DNA from: an uncultured Eubacteriales bacterium
GTDB taxonomy: Bacteria > Bacillota > Clostridia > Lachnospirales > Lachnospiraceae
NCBI GenBank assembly: GCA_900542465.1
Contig: UQNS01000001.1
Coordinates: forward strand, 62,001 to 126,000
Length of the DNA: 64,000 bases
Direction: 5' to 3'
Of this stretch, positions 8,893-16,885 are shown one piece after another (position 1 is the stretch's first letter; the number at the start of each line of letters is the position of its first letter). The translations under genes were made by a program, and so were the position numbers. The notes under the pieces are model-generated. The model was not told the DNA's origin. It did not search any database and worked only from the letters and a program-made list of their open reading frames with translations.

Positions 8893-9257
8893 TGTGGAGA
8901 AAAACGAATAAAGGAAATTCTGAAAAGGAACGGTTAAAATTTATTCATGACAAAAGGGAAAGGGAGATCTCTCTGGTCGCGGAGATGATACGTCTCTATT
9001 GCAGGAAAAAACACAGGCAGGCATGTTTATGTGATGAATGCAACGAAATACTAGCTTACTGTGAAAAGAGGATAAACAGTTGTCCGTTTATGGAAGAAAA
9101 GACCTTTTGCAGTCAATGCAGTGTCCATTGCTATAACAGGGAAATGCAGGAAAAGATAAAAATGATCATGAGATTTTCCGGGCCCCGAATGCTTTTGTAT
9201 CATCCGATCATAGCTATACACCATATGATCGAAACTATAAGAACAAGAAGAAAGTAA
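8892..9257 (+). CDS. YgbA-family (nitrous oxide-stimulated promoter) Cys-rich protein
   Basis: A 121-aa soluble protein with eight or more cysteines in a fixed pattern: CLCDECNE, then CPFMEEKTFCSQCSVHCYNREM, then the family tail MRFSGPRMLLYHPI. This matches the family named for the nitrous-oxide-stimulated promoter (E. coli YgbA), linked in enterobacteria to recovery from nitrosative stress. The cysteine spacing suggests a metal or Fe-S site (inference). The start overlaps the upstream stop by one base. It is the last gene of the haem island, and a rho-independent terminator follows 7 bp after the stop. How it relates to haem uptake is not shown; NO sensing or metal-centre repair is conceivable. 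Confidence 0.8.
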   Translation: MWRKTNKGNSEKERLKFIHDKREREISLVAEMIRLYCRKKHRQACLCDECNEILAYCEKRINSCPFMEEKTFCSQCSVHCYNREMQEKIKMIMRFSGPRMLLYHPIIAIHHMIETIRTRRK

Positions 9258-9263
9258 GTATAT

Positions 9264-9312
9264 AAAAACAGTGTATCTCGATGAAAACAAACAAGGGATG
9301 CACTGTTTTTTA
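9264..9312 (+). terminator. Rho-independent terminator ending the haem island
   Basis: The left arm AAAAACAGTG-TATC pairs with GATG-CACTGTTTTT, with one mismatch, and the right arm runs into a T-tract. It lies directly after the YgbA-family gene. Confidence 0.75.
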
Positions 9313-9417
9313 TTATGATGAGAAGAGCTAAGAAGCTTTCAACAAATGACTTTATTTTATAAAGTTGGAAAAATATTATATATATTTATATTTTCTTTAA
9401 TTTAATAAAGAAAAACT

Positions 9418-9446
9418 TGTATTTTATTTTTAAAATCATGTATAAT
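9418..9446 (+). promoter_or_regulatory. Sigma-A-type promoter of the SLC1 symporter
   Basis: TTGTAT (9418-9423), a 17-bp spacer and TATAAT (9441-9446) in very A+T-rich DNA. Transcription should begin near 9453, which argues against the in-frame TTG at 9456 as the start and favours the ATG at 9495. Confidence 0.65.
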
Positions 9447-9494
9447 GTTACTTAATTGTGTGGGTTATTTAAGGTAAATGAAAGGATAACTGTA

Positions 9495-10742
9495 ATGGAA
9501 ACAAAGAAGAAGAGAAAATTATCTTTGGCGGTGCAGATATTCATCGCTTTGGTAATTGCTATTATTGTAGGTCTTATCCTGCAGAAACAGGCTGGATTTA
9601 CTAATGAATATATCAAGCCGTTTGGAACGATTTTCTTAAACTTGCTTAAATTTATTGTAGTACCGGTAGTTTTATTTTCAATCATGGCCGGTATCGTATC
9701 AATGAAGGATATTAAGAAGGTCGGAGCGATCGGCGGTACATCTGTTGTGTATTATCTTATTACAACAGCCTGTGCGACTATAATCGGTCTGGTAGTCGGT
9801 ATGATGTTTAAAGGATTTTTCCCGGTACTATCAACATCCAATCTTCAATATGAGCCAAGCAAGCCTGTGTCAGTCATGGATACGATAGTTGCGATCTTTC
9901 CTAAGAACTTTCTGGAGCCGCTTGTTAAGGCGGATATGCTTCCGGTAATAGTTATTGCGCTTCTTGTAGGTTTCTCAGTGATCCTTATAGGTGAAAAAGG
10001 CAAGAGAGTCGTAACAGCTATCAACGACCTTAACGAAGTGTTCATGAAATGTATGGAGATGATCCTTAAGCTTTCACCGGTCGGAGTATTCTGTCTCCTT
10101 TGCCCGGTAATTGCGGTAAACGGACCACAGGTGATCGGATCACTTGCAAAGGTATTGCTTGCAGCATATATCTGTTATGCGATCCACATGATCGTTGTGT
10201 ATTCTCTGACAGTAAGAGCAATGGGAGGTCTTAGCCCATTCAAGTTCTTTAAGGGAATGATCCCGGCTATGTTATTTGCATTTTCAAGTGCTTCATCAGT
10301 TGGAACGATTCCTCTCAATATGGAATGTTCACAGAAGCTTGGAGCATCTAAGGAAGTAACATCATTTGTATTACCTCTGGGAGCTACGATCAACATGGAT
10401 GGAACTGCCATCTACCAGGGTGTGTGTGCGATCTTTATCGCATCCTGCTATGGTATAAGTCTTACACCGTCACAGATCGTTACTATAGTACTTACAGCTA
10501 CGCTGGCTTCTATCGGTACGGCAGGTGTTCCGGGAGCAGGCATGGTAATGCTTGCTATGGTACTCCAGTCAGTAGGATTACCTGTCGAGGGTATTGCACT
10601 TGTTGCCGGAGTGGATCGTATATTTGATATGGGACGTACAGTAGTAAATATCACAGGTGATGCGTCATGCGCCATTATTGTTTCTAACCTTCAGAAGAAA
10701 CGTGACGAGCGTGCAATAAGGAAAGCGCAGACAGCAGGCTGA
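9495..10742 (+). CDS. Dicarboxylate/amino acid:cation symporter (SLC1 family)
   Basis: A 415-aa secondary transporter of the SLC1/DAACS family, which moves glutamate, aspartate, serine, threonine or C4-dicarboxylates with sodium or protons. The family signatures are clear: a serine-rich re-entrant loop (FAFSSASSVGTIPLN) and the conserved FVLPLGATINMDGTA segment, then the second hairpin (ASIGTAGVPGAG). The ATG at 9495 has an AAAGGA site eight bases upstream and lies about 40 bp after the predicted transcription start. The exact substrate cannot be told from sequence; SSASS with NMDGT fits both glutamate/aspartate and neutral amino-acid members. It is probably monocistronic, having its own promoter and a terminator. 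Confidence 0.9.
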   Translation: METKKKRKLSLAVQIFIALVIAIIVGLILQKQAGFTNEYIKPFGTIFLNLLKFIVVPVVLFSIMAGIVSMKDIKKVGAIGGTSVVYYLITTACATIIGLVVGMMFKGFFPVLSTSNLQYEPSKPVSVMDTIVAIFPKNFLEPLVKADMLPVIVIALLVGFSVILIGEKGKRVVTAINDLNEVFMKCMEMILKLSPVGVFCLLCPVIAVNGPQVIGSLAKVLLAAYICYAIHMIVVYSLTVRAMGGLSPFKFFKGMIPAMLFAFSSASSVGTIPLNMECSQKLGASKEVTSFVLPLGATINMDGTAIYQGVCAIFIASCYGISLTPSQIVTIVLTATLASIGTAGVPGAGMVMLAMVLQSVGLPVEGIALVAGVDRIFDMGRTVVNITGDASCAIIVSNLQKKRDERAIRKAQTAG

Positions 10743-10776
10743 TCCGGACAAATGTATATAACTGAACAGATATAAG

Positions 10777-10820
10777 AAAATTACCCTCTTTATCGGATAT
10801 CCGGTAAAGAGGGTAATTTG
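10777..10820. terminator. Bidirectional terminator between convergent genes
   Basis: AAATTACCCTCTTTA...CGG, loop ATAT, CCG...TAAAGAGGGTAATTT forms a long, nearly perfect stem with A/T ends on both sides. It lies between the symporter (+) and the TSUP permease (-). Confidence 0.8.
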
Positions 10821-10864
10821 CGTTTAATAAAGAAGAAAAGATCCTTCAGACAAAGCCAGAACAG

Positions 10865-11626
10865 TTATATAACTTTTATTATCTTAAGGAAAAGAAGCAT
10901 CAAAACCCCTATGATTATAGGCTTTACGATCTTAGTACCCTTAGATATTGCAAGTCTTGCGCCGACATAATTGCCAAGCATATTGAATGCGGCGGCAGCC
11001 AGACCTAATGAGAACAGGACCTGTCCATTCGCTATAAAAATGATCAAAGATGTTACATTGGTAGTAAGATTGATAATTTTAGCCTGAGCATTTGAAGTCC
11101 CCACACTGAGTTTGGCAAATACCGTAAATGCAATGATAAGAAATGTTCCGGTTCCAGGCCCGTAGAAACCATCATATATGCCGATGATAAAAGCAGATGA
11201 AATGGCTATTATATAGGTTTTTCTGTTAAGGATTATTTCATCGGAACCTTTATCATTGAACAGTTTCTTATTAAGTACAAAGAAGGCAACGACCGGCAGA
11301 ACAGCGATAAGAACATATGTCATATATTTCTCATCAAGGAGAAGGGACAGGTGAGCGCCGATCGAAGATCCGCCAACTGCAGCGATGACAGAAGGTATAG
11401 CAAGTTTAAAGTTAACAAGTTTTTCTTTTATAAATTTAAATGTTGCCAGTGCGGTTCCGCAAGTAGATGACAGTTTGTTAGTTGCCACACTTTGATGGGG
11501 CGGAAGACCTGCGATCATATAGATCGGAAGTGAAATAAGTCCGCCGCCGCCGGCTATAGCATCAACAAATCCGGCAAGAAACAAAAAAGGACACACTAGC
11601 AGGAAAGTACCGATCGTAAGTGTCAT
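10865..11626 (-). CDS. TSUP/TauE-SafE family membrane permease
   Basis: A 253-aa integral membrane protein of the TSUP family (sulfite, sulfoacetate or other sulfur-linked anion transport). The N-terminal half shows the family repeat GFVDAIAGGGGLISLP and the following ATNKLSSTCGTALATFKF. The second repeat has GIYDGFYGPGTGTFLIIAFTV and NAQAKIINLTTNVTS. About eight transmembrane helices are visible. It is transcribed against the upstream symporter and divergently from the rhodanese gene at 11801. The adjacency to a rhodanese is suggestive, since TSUP permeases often accompany sulfur-transferase genes, but the substrate here is unknown. Confidence 0.88.
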   Translation of the reverse strand: MTLTIGTFLLVCPFLFLAGFVDAIAGGGGLISLPIYMIAGLPPHQSVATNKLSSTCGTALATFKFIKEKLVNFKLAIPSVIAAVGGSSIGAHLSLLLDEKYMTYVLIAVLPVVAFFVLNKKLFNDKGSDEIILNRKTYIIAISSAFIIGIYDGFYGPGTGTFLIIAFTVFAKLSVGTSNAQAKIINLTTNVTSLIIFIANGQVLFSLGLAAAAFNMLGNYVGARLAISKGTKIVKPIIIGVLMLLFLKIIKVI

Positions 11627-11800
11627 AGTCGTTCTCCTGATTTCATATTTTAATAATAAATATAAAGGGATATAGCGCTTAATTCAAGTGATTTCAGTGA
11701 AAAAAACACTTATAAAGTATGAATATATTATCGATATGGTAAAATAAAAAGCGTTGCTGTTAAAGGATCCATTTTGATATTTATATGAGGAAAATAATAA

Positions 11801-12241
11801 ATGAAAAAAGTATTGATCATGCTGGCTGTTCTCGCAGCCGTGGCAGCTGCATTTTTTGGGATCAGGCATATCAGAGAAGGTATGAACAAAAGCGATGTAA
11901 AGACCAATATCGACACGGCTTCCAGATCGGCGGAATACAGGAAGATCTCCAGTGATCAGGCGCAGGAAATGATGAAGACAGAGAAAGATAATGTAATACT
12001 GGATGTGAGAACTGCTGGAGAATATGCTGAAGGTCATATACCGGGAGCCGTCAATCTTCCGTTAGACCAGATCGGTTCAGGCGATATTGCAAGTCTTCCT
12101 GAAAAAGATCAATTGATAATGGTCTATTGCAGGAGCGGAAACAGAAGTGCTGCTGCATCCAAAAAACTTGTTGAAAAAGGGTATACCAGGGTGATCGACT
12201 TTGGAGGGATCAATACCTGGAAGGGTGAAGTAGTAAAGTAA
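11801..12241 (+). CDS. Membrane-anchored rhodanese-domain protein
   Basis: A 146-aa protein with an N-terminal hydrophobic segment (residues 2-20) and a single rhodanese domain (about 48-146). The catalytic cysteine is C110 in YCRSGNRS, and the DVRTAGEYAEGHIPGAVN motif precedes it. The active loop CRSGNR is typical of single-domain sulfurtransferases such as GlpE/PspE. The leader is probably an uncleaved anchor or signal peptide, placing the domain outside the membrane. The gene starts 174 bp from the divergent TSUP permease and precedes a glutaredoxin-like gene and a gamma-glutamylcysteine ligase. Together they suggest extracytoplasmic sulfane-sulfur or thiol handling (inference). Confidence 0.88.
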   Translation: MKKVLIMLAVLAAVAAAFFGIRHIREGMNKSDVKTNIDTASRSAEYRKISSDQAQEMMKTEKDNVILDVRTAGEYAEGHIPGAVNLPLDQIGSGDIASLPEKDQLIMVYCRSGNRSAAASKKLVEKGYTRVIDFGGINTWKGEVVK

Positions 12242-12347
12242 TATTACTTTAGTTATTGCATGAAAAGAAATATAAGCGTATAGTAAAACATATTACAAAA
12301 TTAGATTTAACAAAATATAAAACTTATGAGAAAGGGAGTATTTTATT

Positions 12348-12587
12348 ATGAAACTTGAATTATATAAAAGAGATTTTTGCCCGTATTGCAGAAAAGTAAT
12401 GGACTATCTGGAAAAAAATAACAGAACGGATGTTGAGATAAAAGATGTTGCTAGAGATCCTGAAGCAAAAAAGACGCTTATTGAAGTTGGTGGAAAAGAG
12501 CAGGTACCATGCCTTTTTATCGATGGCAGACCTATGTATGAGAGCGGAGATATTATTGAATGGCTGGATGCTAATCCACAGAGCTGA
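12348..12587 (+). CDS. Glutaredoxin-like / GST N-terminal-domain protein
   Basis: A 79-aa thioredoxin-fold protein. Residues C11 and C14 form a CPYC active site in RDFCPYC, and the cis-proline loop reads QVPCLF. The tail SGDIIEWLDA resembles the end of the GST N-terminal domain family. CPYC is the classical glutaredoxin motif, so reduction of disulfides or mixed disulfides with a low-molecular-weight thiol is expected. The gene starts 35 bp before a glutamate-cysteine ligase gene, which would supply gamma-glutamylcysteine as the reductant (inference). The ribosome-binding site GAAAGGGAG is strong. Confidence 0.88.
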   Translation: MKLELYKRDFCPYCRKVMDYLEKNNRTDVEIKDVARDPEAKKTLIEVGGKEQVPCLFIDGRPMYESGDIIEWLDANPQS

Positions 12588-12622
12588 TTGCTATAGTAAC
12601 TTTTGGTAAGAAAGGTTGATTT

Positions 12623-13858
12623 ATGGGCGATAAGGAAAGATGTCTTCAGATTTTAGATGGAGGAGGTTTTGGGCTTGAAAGGGAAAGTCTGAGAGTCGAC
12701 AGTGAGGGGAGGCTGGCTCAGACATCTCATCCGTTTCCGGGATGTCCCGATATTGACAGAGATTTTTGTGAAAACCAGTTGGAGATAGTAACGCCTGTTG
12801 CAGACAGTGTTGATGCTGTATATGAAATGATCGGCAATTACCACAGAAAAGTAGTAACTGAACTTAAATGTTTAGCAAGCGGCCCTGAATATCTTTGGCC
12901 ATTCAGCAACCCGCCGTATATATCAGGCACAGATGAGATACCTATAGCGCAGTTCACAGGGGAACTGGAGGAGAGGACCAGGTACCGCAATTACCTTTGC
13001 GAGCGGTATGGCAAGGTTAAAATGACATTTTCAGGGATACATTTTAACTATTCCTACCCTGAGATATTTATTGAGTCGGAAATGAAAAGAATTGGCTCAG
13101 GTGATAAGGTGGAATTTACTGATCACCTGTATCTTGAACTTGCGAAAAAGCTCACAGAATACAGCTGGCTCATTGTAATGCTTACAAGCGCAAGTCCTGT
13201 AAATGATAGGTCATTCTGGGAATTGAGTGAAAAAAGAGTCTGTCAGGATGATACATACGCGTCCATAAGATCAAGTGAGGATGGCTACTGGAACGAATTC
13301 ACGCCGGTGTTGGCTTATAAAAACATCCGGGCATATGTCGATTCCATCAATACATATGTCGAATCAGGCAGTCTTATATCGTCTAAGGAACTGTACTACC
13401 CTGTGCGTCTCAAGCCAAGAGGGGATTACTCTATGGAAGCTCTTAAGGAAAAGGGAGTCAGCCATATTGAGATAAGGTCCATAGATCTGAACCCTCTTGC
13501 CGAGTATAGGATCGAAAAGCATGACCTTAAGTTTATTCAAAAGCTTATTGCATGGCTTACTGTGGCTCCGGAATCAGAGTTTTCGGAAAATGATCAGATC
13601 GCAGCTATCAGCAATATGAAAAGGGCTGCTCATATCGATCTGGAAAACATTTACATAAGCGTGAACGGTGAAGAGAAAAATATCCTTGAACAGGGACGCC
13701 GTATTCTTAAAGAAATGCTTGATATGTTTCCGGATGATGAAGATGTTTTATTCCAGCTTGATAAGATCAATGATCCGGAAAAGAGATATGCAAATATAAT
13801 AAAAGAAAAATATAGTGACGATTATACTGACAAGGGCTTAGAGCTGTCAAAACGTTAA
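12623..13858 (+). CDS. Glutamate-cysteine ligase (GshA type), short form
   Basis: A 411-aa enzyme of the GshA/GshF N-terminal family, which condenses glutamate and cysteine with ATP to give gamma-glutamylcysteine. Diagnostic segments are GFGLERESLRVD near the N-terminus, FCENQLEIVTP, SGPEYLWPFSNPP, and FSGIHFNYSY in the glutamate-binding core. It is shorter than E. coli GshA (about 518 aa). It lacks the C-terminal ATP-grasp domain of bifunctional GshF, so on its own it would stop at gamma-glutamylcysteine. No gshB is visible in the window. A glutaredoxin-like gene lies immediately upstream, and a glutathione-peroxidase-family gene is about 7 kb downstream. The gene ends at a strong terminator. 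Confidence 0.87.
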   Translation: MGDKERCLQILDGGGFGLERESLRVDSEGRLAQTSHPFPGCPDIDRDFCENQLEIVTPVADSVDAVYEMIGNYHRKVVTELKCLASGPEYLWPFSNPPYISGTDEIPIAQFTGELEERTRYRNYLCERYGKVKMTFSGIHFNYSYPEIFIESEMKRIGSGDKVEFTDHLYLELAKKLTEYSWLIVMLTSASPVNDRSFWELSEKRVCQDDTYASIRSSEDGYWNEFTPVLAYKNIRAYVDSINTYVESGSLISSKELYYPVRLKPRGDYSMEALKEKGVSHIEIRSIDLNPLAEYRIEKHDLKFIQKLIAWLTVAPESEFSENDQIAAISNMKRAAHIDLENIYISVNGEEKNILEQGRRILKEMLDMFPDDEDVLFQLDKINDPEKRYANIIKEKYSDDYTDKGLELSKR

Positions 13859-13866
13859 TGAGTAAG

Positions 13867-13925
13867 AATATTTCTGCATTGATATATGTTTTCAAAACAT
13901 AGACTTGATGCAGAAATATTTTTTA
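13867..13925 (+). terminator. Rho-independent terminator after glutamate-cysteine ligase
   Basis: AATATTTCTGCAT pairs with ATGCAGAAATATT around a loop that itself contains GTTTTCAAAAC, and is followed by TTTTATTT. Confidence 0.8.
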
Positions 13926-13991
13926 TTTATGGAAAATATGAAAAAATATATTAAAACTAGATGAATTAAATTAAATAAAGGGGATTTTGAT

Positions 13992-14345
13992 TTGAAAAAG
14001 TTAAAAAACGAATGGAAGGTTTGTCTTGTTTTGGGCGGGGTTTTTCTTTCGATAGCGGCGTTCAGAACTGAAATGATTCATGCAGAAGAGTATGAGGATA
14101 ATATTACTGTGGGAGGTGAAGAGCGATCTTATGGAAATAATGCTGATCACAGAGCCAATGCACTTGCGGATGCTTATGATCAGCTTAAGAAGGCTTATAA
14201 AGAAGTGCTGGAGACCTTAAAAAGTGATACAGCATATACGGAGTATTATTACCAGCCTTATCCAATAGAAATAACTTATGATTCTCATGAGAGATGGATG
14301 CCGGAGACTCATTATTACTACAGCACTTGGAATACATATAGATAA
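13992..14345 (+). CDS. Small secreted Tyr-rich protein of unknown function
   Basis: A 117-aa protein I do not recognise. A TTG start follows an AAAGGGG site. A signal peptide occupies about residues 1-31 (basic start, then VCLVLGGVFLSIAAF, with cleavage near IHA-EE). The mature part is acidic, with a helical stretch (ANALADAYDQLKKAYKEVLETL) and an aromatic C-terminus (EYYYQPYPIEITYD and THYYYSTWN). No cysteine or membrane anchor is present in the mature region. It lies 25 bp upstream of a decayed surface-adhesin gene and may have been co-expressed with it. A cell-wall-associated or extracellular role is inferred only from the signal. Confidence 0.55.
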   Translation: MKKLKNEWKVCLVLGGVFLSIAAFRTEMIHAEEYEDNITVGGEERSYGNNADHRANALADAYDQLKKAYKEVLETLKSDTAYTEYYYQPYPIEITYDSHERWMPETHYYYSTWNTYR

Positions 14346-14370
14346 ATGTGAATATCAGGAAGGAAAACTT

Positions 14371-16229
14371 ATGAATATGAAAAAGATCAGGTCAACTTTA
14401 GTACTGATGTCGGTGATGATAGCAGGTTTGCGGCGTTCATTTTTTCTGAGAAAAGTACATTTGCTACTATCGACTCAGGAGATATGAGCAAAACTTTATT
14501 TGAACAGCTTAAGAGCGAAGTGGCCGGGGTAAGTGACGGTGCTGTTATTGATCTTCCGGCGGGAGAGTATGTTTTTACAGAGGAGATCAATATATCAGGC
14601 AAAAAGATAAGTTTCAGAAACAATGGCTAGGTCAGCTTTAAAAGAGCGCCATCATATAAAGGCAATATGATAAAAATTGCAGGAGATGGCGGTTTGACCA
14701 TCGATAGTCCGGATAATGGATTTATCTTTGACGCGGAGAACAAAGAATCAAACGGAAGCTTCATTTATACTAATGGAAAGCTTGTTATAAACGGAGGAAA
14801 CTTTAAAAATGATTATAATGACCGGATCAGCGCTTCAGGGCCTATAAAAGCGGAGAAGCCGGGGGCCATCATTATCTTCAATGCCGGTGTTGTTGAAAAT
14901 AATAATTATTACGAGAAATGCGGCTTATTCCTCCGGAGGATTTTATCTTGGAGATGGGGCTGAAATGGAGATGAATGGAGGGATGATCCGAAAGAATCAG
15001 GGAACAACATATGATTATCCTGCAACGCCTACCGGATTCTGGTCAGATTCACCGGGCGGAGGAATTTTTGTATCAGACTGGGCCGTTGATGGTATAGGGC
15101 TTGATAAGAAAATAGCCAAGATCCCTATTGATACTTGGTCTGAGTATTATGCCGGAAAGCTTCTGATATAAGGAGGAACTATCACTAACAATGCAGCAGT
15201 TATGTGCGGCGGTGGGGTGGTTGTTTCAAGCAACGGCGGATATCTGAAGGGCGGAATCATCAAGGACAACAGAGCAGGCGATCAGGGAGGTGGCGTTTAT
15301 CTGACAACTATACCGTATACTCTGCATATCGAAAATGCTTATATTGCAGATAACAGTGCACGTATTGGCGGTGGAATATGGCTCTGCCCGACTGGTTCAG
15401 GCAAGTTCAAGGCAGAAAATGGCGGTCTTTTGTACAACAATGAAGCTGATATGGCAGGAGATGATTTTTTAAATGAATCAGGAAGCGAATATTATGTTTC
15501 ACTTCCCTCCAGGGGACCAAATTGTGGAAATGTAACTTATTATGATGACAGTGATACAGATAACACGGAGCTGTCAATATAGGCAGGATAGATGCTCCTC
15601 TTAAAGATGTGTAGATCCACAAGGATTGGGGAGAAGGAACTGTCAAGAAAGAGATAGAGGCAGAAGTAAGGGTAAAATATAAAAAGTACGGAAAAGAAGT
15701 AGATTACTTACTTAAAAAAGTTACTTTGAACAGTGCAAACAATTTCACGGAAATAATAAGAGATCTGCCTGCAGAGATAAATGGTCAGCCTGTTGAAGAT
15801 CTGATATACATTAAAGAGCTCAATGTGGGGGAATATAAAGTTTCCTATGAAGGGCCTGTAAAGAATTATAAGAAAGGCGGAAACGTCAGATACACATTTA
15901 CAATGGTAAACAGGATCCCTGAAACTACAACAACTACTACCATCACAAGAGAAATGACTACTGCAACGGAGACCACCACTATAAGTGAGACGGTGCCAAC
16001 TGTGACGACAACAGCAAGCGTACCGCCGGTCCCAACAACAAGCAGCCCAACTGTTCCCAGTGTACCGGTTAAGACAACAGCTCCGATTCCATCATCAACG
16101 AAACCTTCCGAGCCGGTTAAGTCAGTTGAGACGGGAGACAGGAGAACGGAACCTGTATATATACTGATATTGGCTGTGGGGGCATCTGTTCTTGCTGTAA
16201 GTATCTACTACAAGAGAAAAAATAAATAA
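14371..16229 (+). pseudogene. Decayed sortase-anchored beta-helix surface protein
   Basis: Remains of one large surface protein spread over shifting frames. It opens with ATG and a signal-like stretch (MKKIRSTLVLMSVMIAG), then shifts frame near 14425. An in-frame TAG lies at 14628, another shift near 14918, a TAA at 15169, a further shift near 15565 and a TAG at 15612. The pieces read as parallel beta-helix repeats rich in GG and N (for example NNAAVMCGGGVVV and IADNSARIGGGIW). A Cna-B-like domain (VTLNSANNFTEIIRDLP), a Thr/Pro-rich spacer and a C-terminal anchor follow: VETGD, a hydrophobic helix and the tail YKRKNK. Repeated stops and shifts indicate true decay rather than a single sequencing error. 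The last part (15726-16229) is still open. Confidence 0.8.
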
Positions 16230-16278
16230 TCATAAAATGTAATTTATATATTTCGATCCGGGAAACTATGTAAAATTA

Positions 16279-16306
16279 TTGACATTAACAGGTTTAGTGT
16301 TAAAAT
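16279..16306 (+). promoter_or_regulatory. Promoter of the Fur-family regulator
   Basis: TTGACA (16279-16284), a 16-bp spacer and TAAAAT (16301-16306). The -10 box overlaps the 23-bp operator, so binding there would block RNA polymerase. The predicted start of transcription is near 16313. Confidence 0.75.
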
Positions 16307-16325
16307 TGAAAATGATTTTCAATTT
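16303..16325. promoter_or_regulatory. 23-bp perfect palindrome, Fur/Zur/PerR-type operator
   Basis: The half-site AAATTGAAAAT, a central G and the exact inverted complement ATTTTCAATTT give 11-1-11 symmetry. This contains the 7-1-7 arrangement typical of Fur-family operators. It covers the -10 box and start of transcription of the Fur-family gene itself, so autoregulation is likely. Confidence 0.75.
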
Positions 16326-16341
16326 GTATTTAAGTTGGGAG

Positions 16342-16833
16342 GTGTGTGGAACGAAAGTTAATTATTCAACTAGGCAAAAGGACGTTCTTTTGAGATACCT
16401 GAAAGAGTTTCCGGGGAAGCATTTTACAGTACAGGATATATTCGATCATTTTAAAGCAGAAAATGTATCTGTTGGAACAACGACACTTTATCGTCATTTG
16501 AACAGAATGGTCGATGAAGGTATCGTAAACAAGTATATTACTGACAATGTCGGATCTGCATGTTTTGAGTATATCGGAGACAGGGAAGCATGTGAGGAAA
16601 ATTCATGCTTTCATTTCAAATGTGAAAAATGCAACAAGTTGATCCATGTGCATTGCGATGAATTGGGTGATATCGGTAATCACCTTATTCAGGAACACGG
16701 ATTTAAGCTTAACCCTCTTAGAACAGTTTTTTATGGTATCTGTGAAGATTGTCAGGATGATGGATCATACGATAAGGGCCACAGCAGCCATTATCATGAA
16801 CATCATGAATGTCATGGACACAGCCACTCTTAA
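16342..16833 (+). CDS. Fur-family metalloregulator, probably Zur-like, with His-rich tail
   Basis: A DNA-binding repressor of about 163 aa. A winged-helix domain (YSTRQKDVLLRYL, then VGTTTLYRHLNRMVDEG) is followed by a metal-binding dimer domain with FKCEKCNKLIHVHC and a second pair, GICEDC. These four cysteines would form the structural zinc site. The tail HSSHYHEHHECHGHSHS is unusually histidine-rich. It sits just upstream of a ZnuABC operon, so zinc sensing is favoured over iron or peroxide sensing (inference). The start is uncertain: no ATG lies after the predicted transcription start, and I use GTG 16342, which overlaps the strong GGAGG site. An unusual start a few codons later is possible. 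Confidence 0.85.
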   Translation: MCGTKVNYSTRQKDVLLRYLKEFPGKHFTVQDIFDHFKAENVSVGTTTLYRHLNRMVDEGIVNKYITDNVGSACFEYIGDREACEENSCFHFKCEKCNKLIHVHCDELGDIGNHLIQEHGFKLNPLRTVFYGICEDCQDDGSYDKGHSSHYHEHHECHGHSHS

Positions 16834-16885
16834 GCGGGTTGGAGAAAAAATCAGAAAGTTTGTTTGAAGGATTGGAGAGATACAA

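Noticed and set aside
9456..9494. N-terminal extension of the SLC1 symporter from TTG 9456
   Set aside because: It would begin only a few bases after the predicted transcription start; the ATG at 9495 has a proper ribosome-binding site.
15930..16130. ACA/ACT-rich tract as a non-coding repeat
   Set aside because: It encodes the Thr/Pro-rich wall-spanning spacer of the decayed adhesin.
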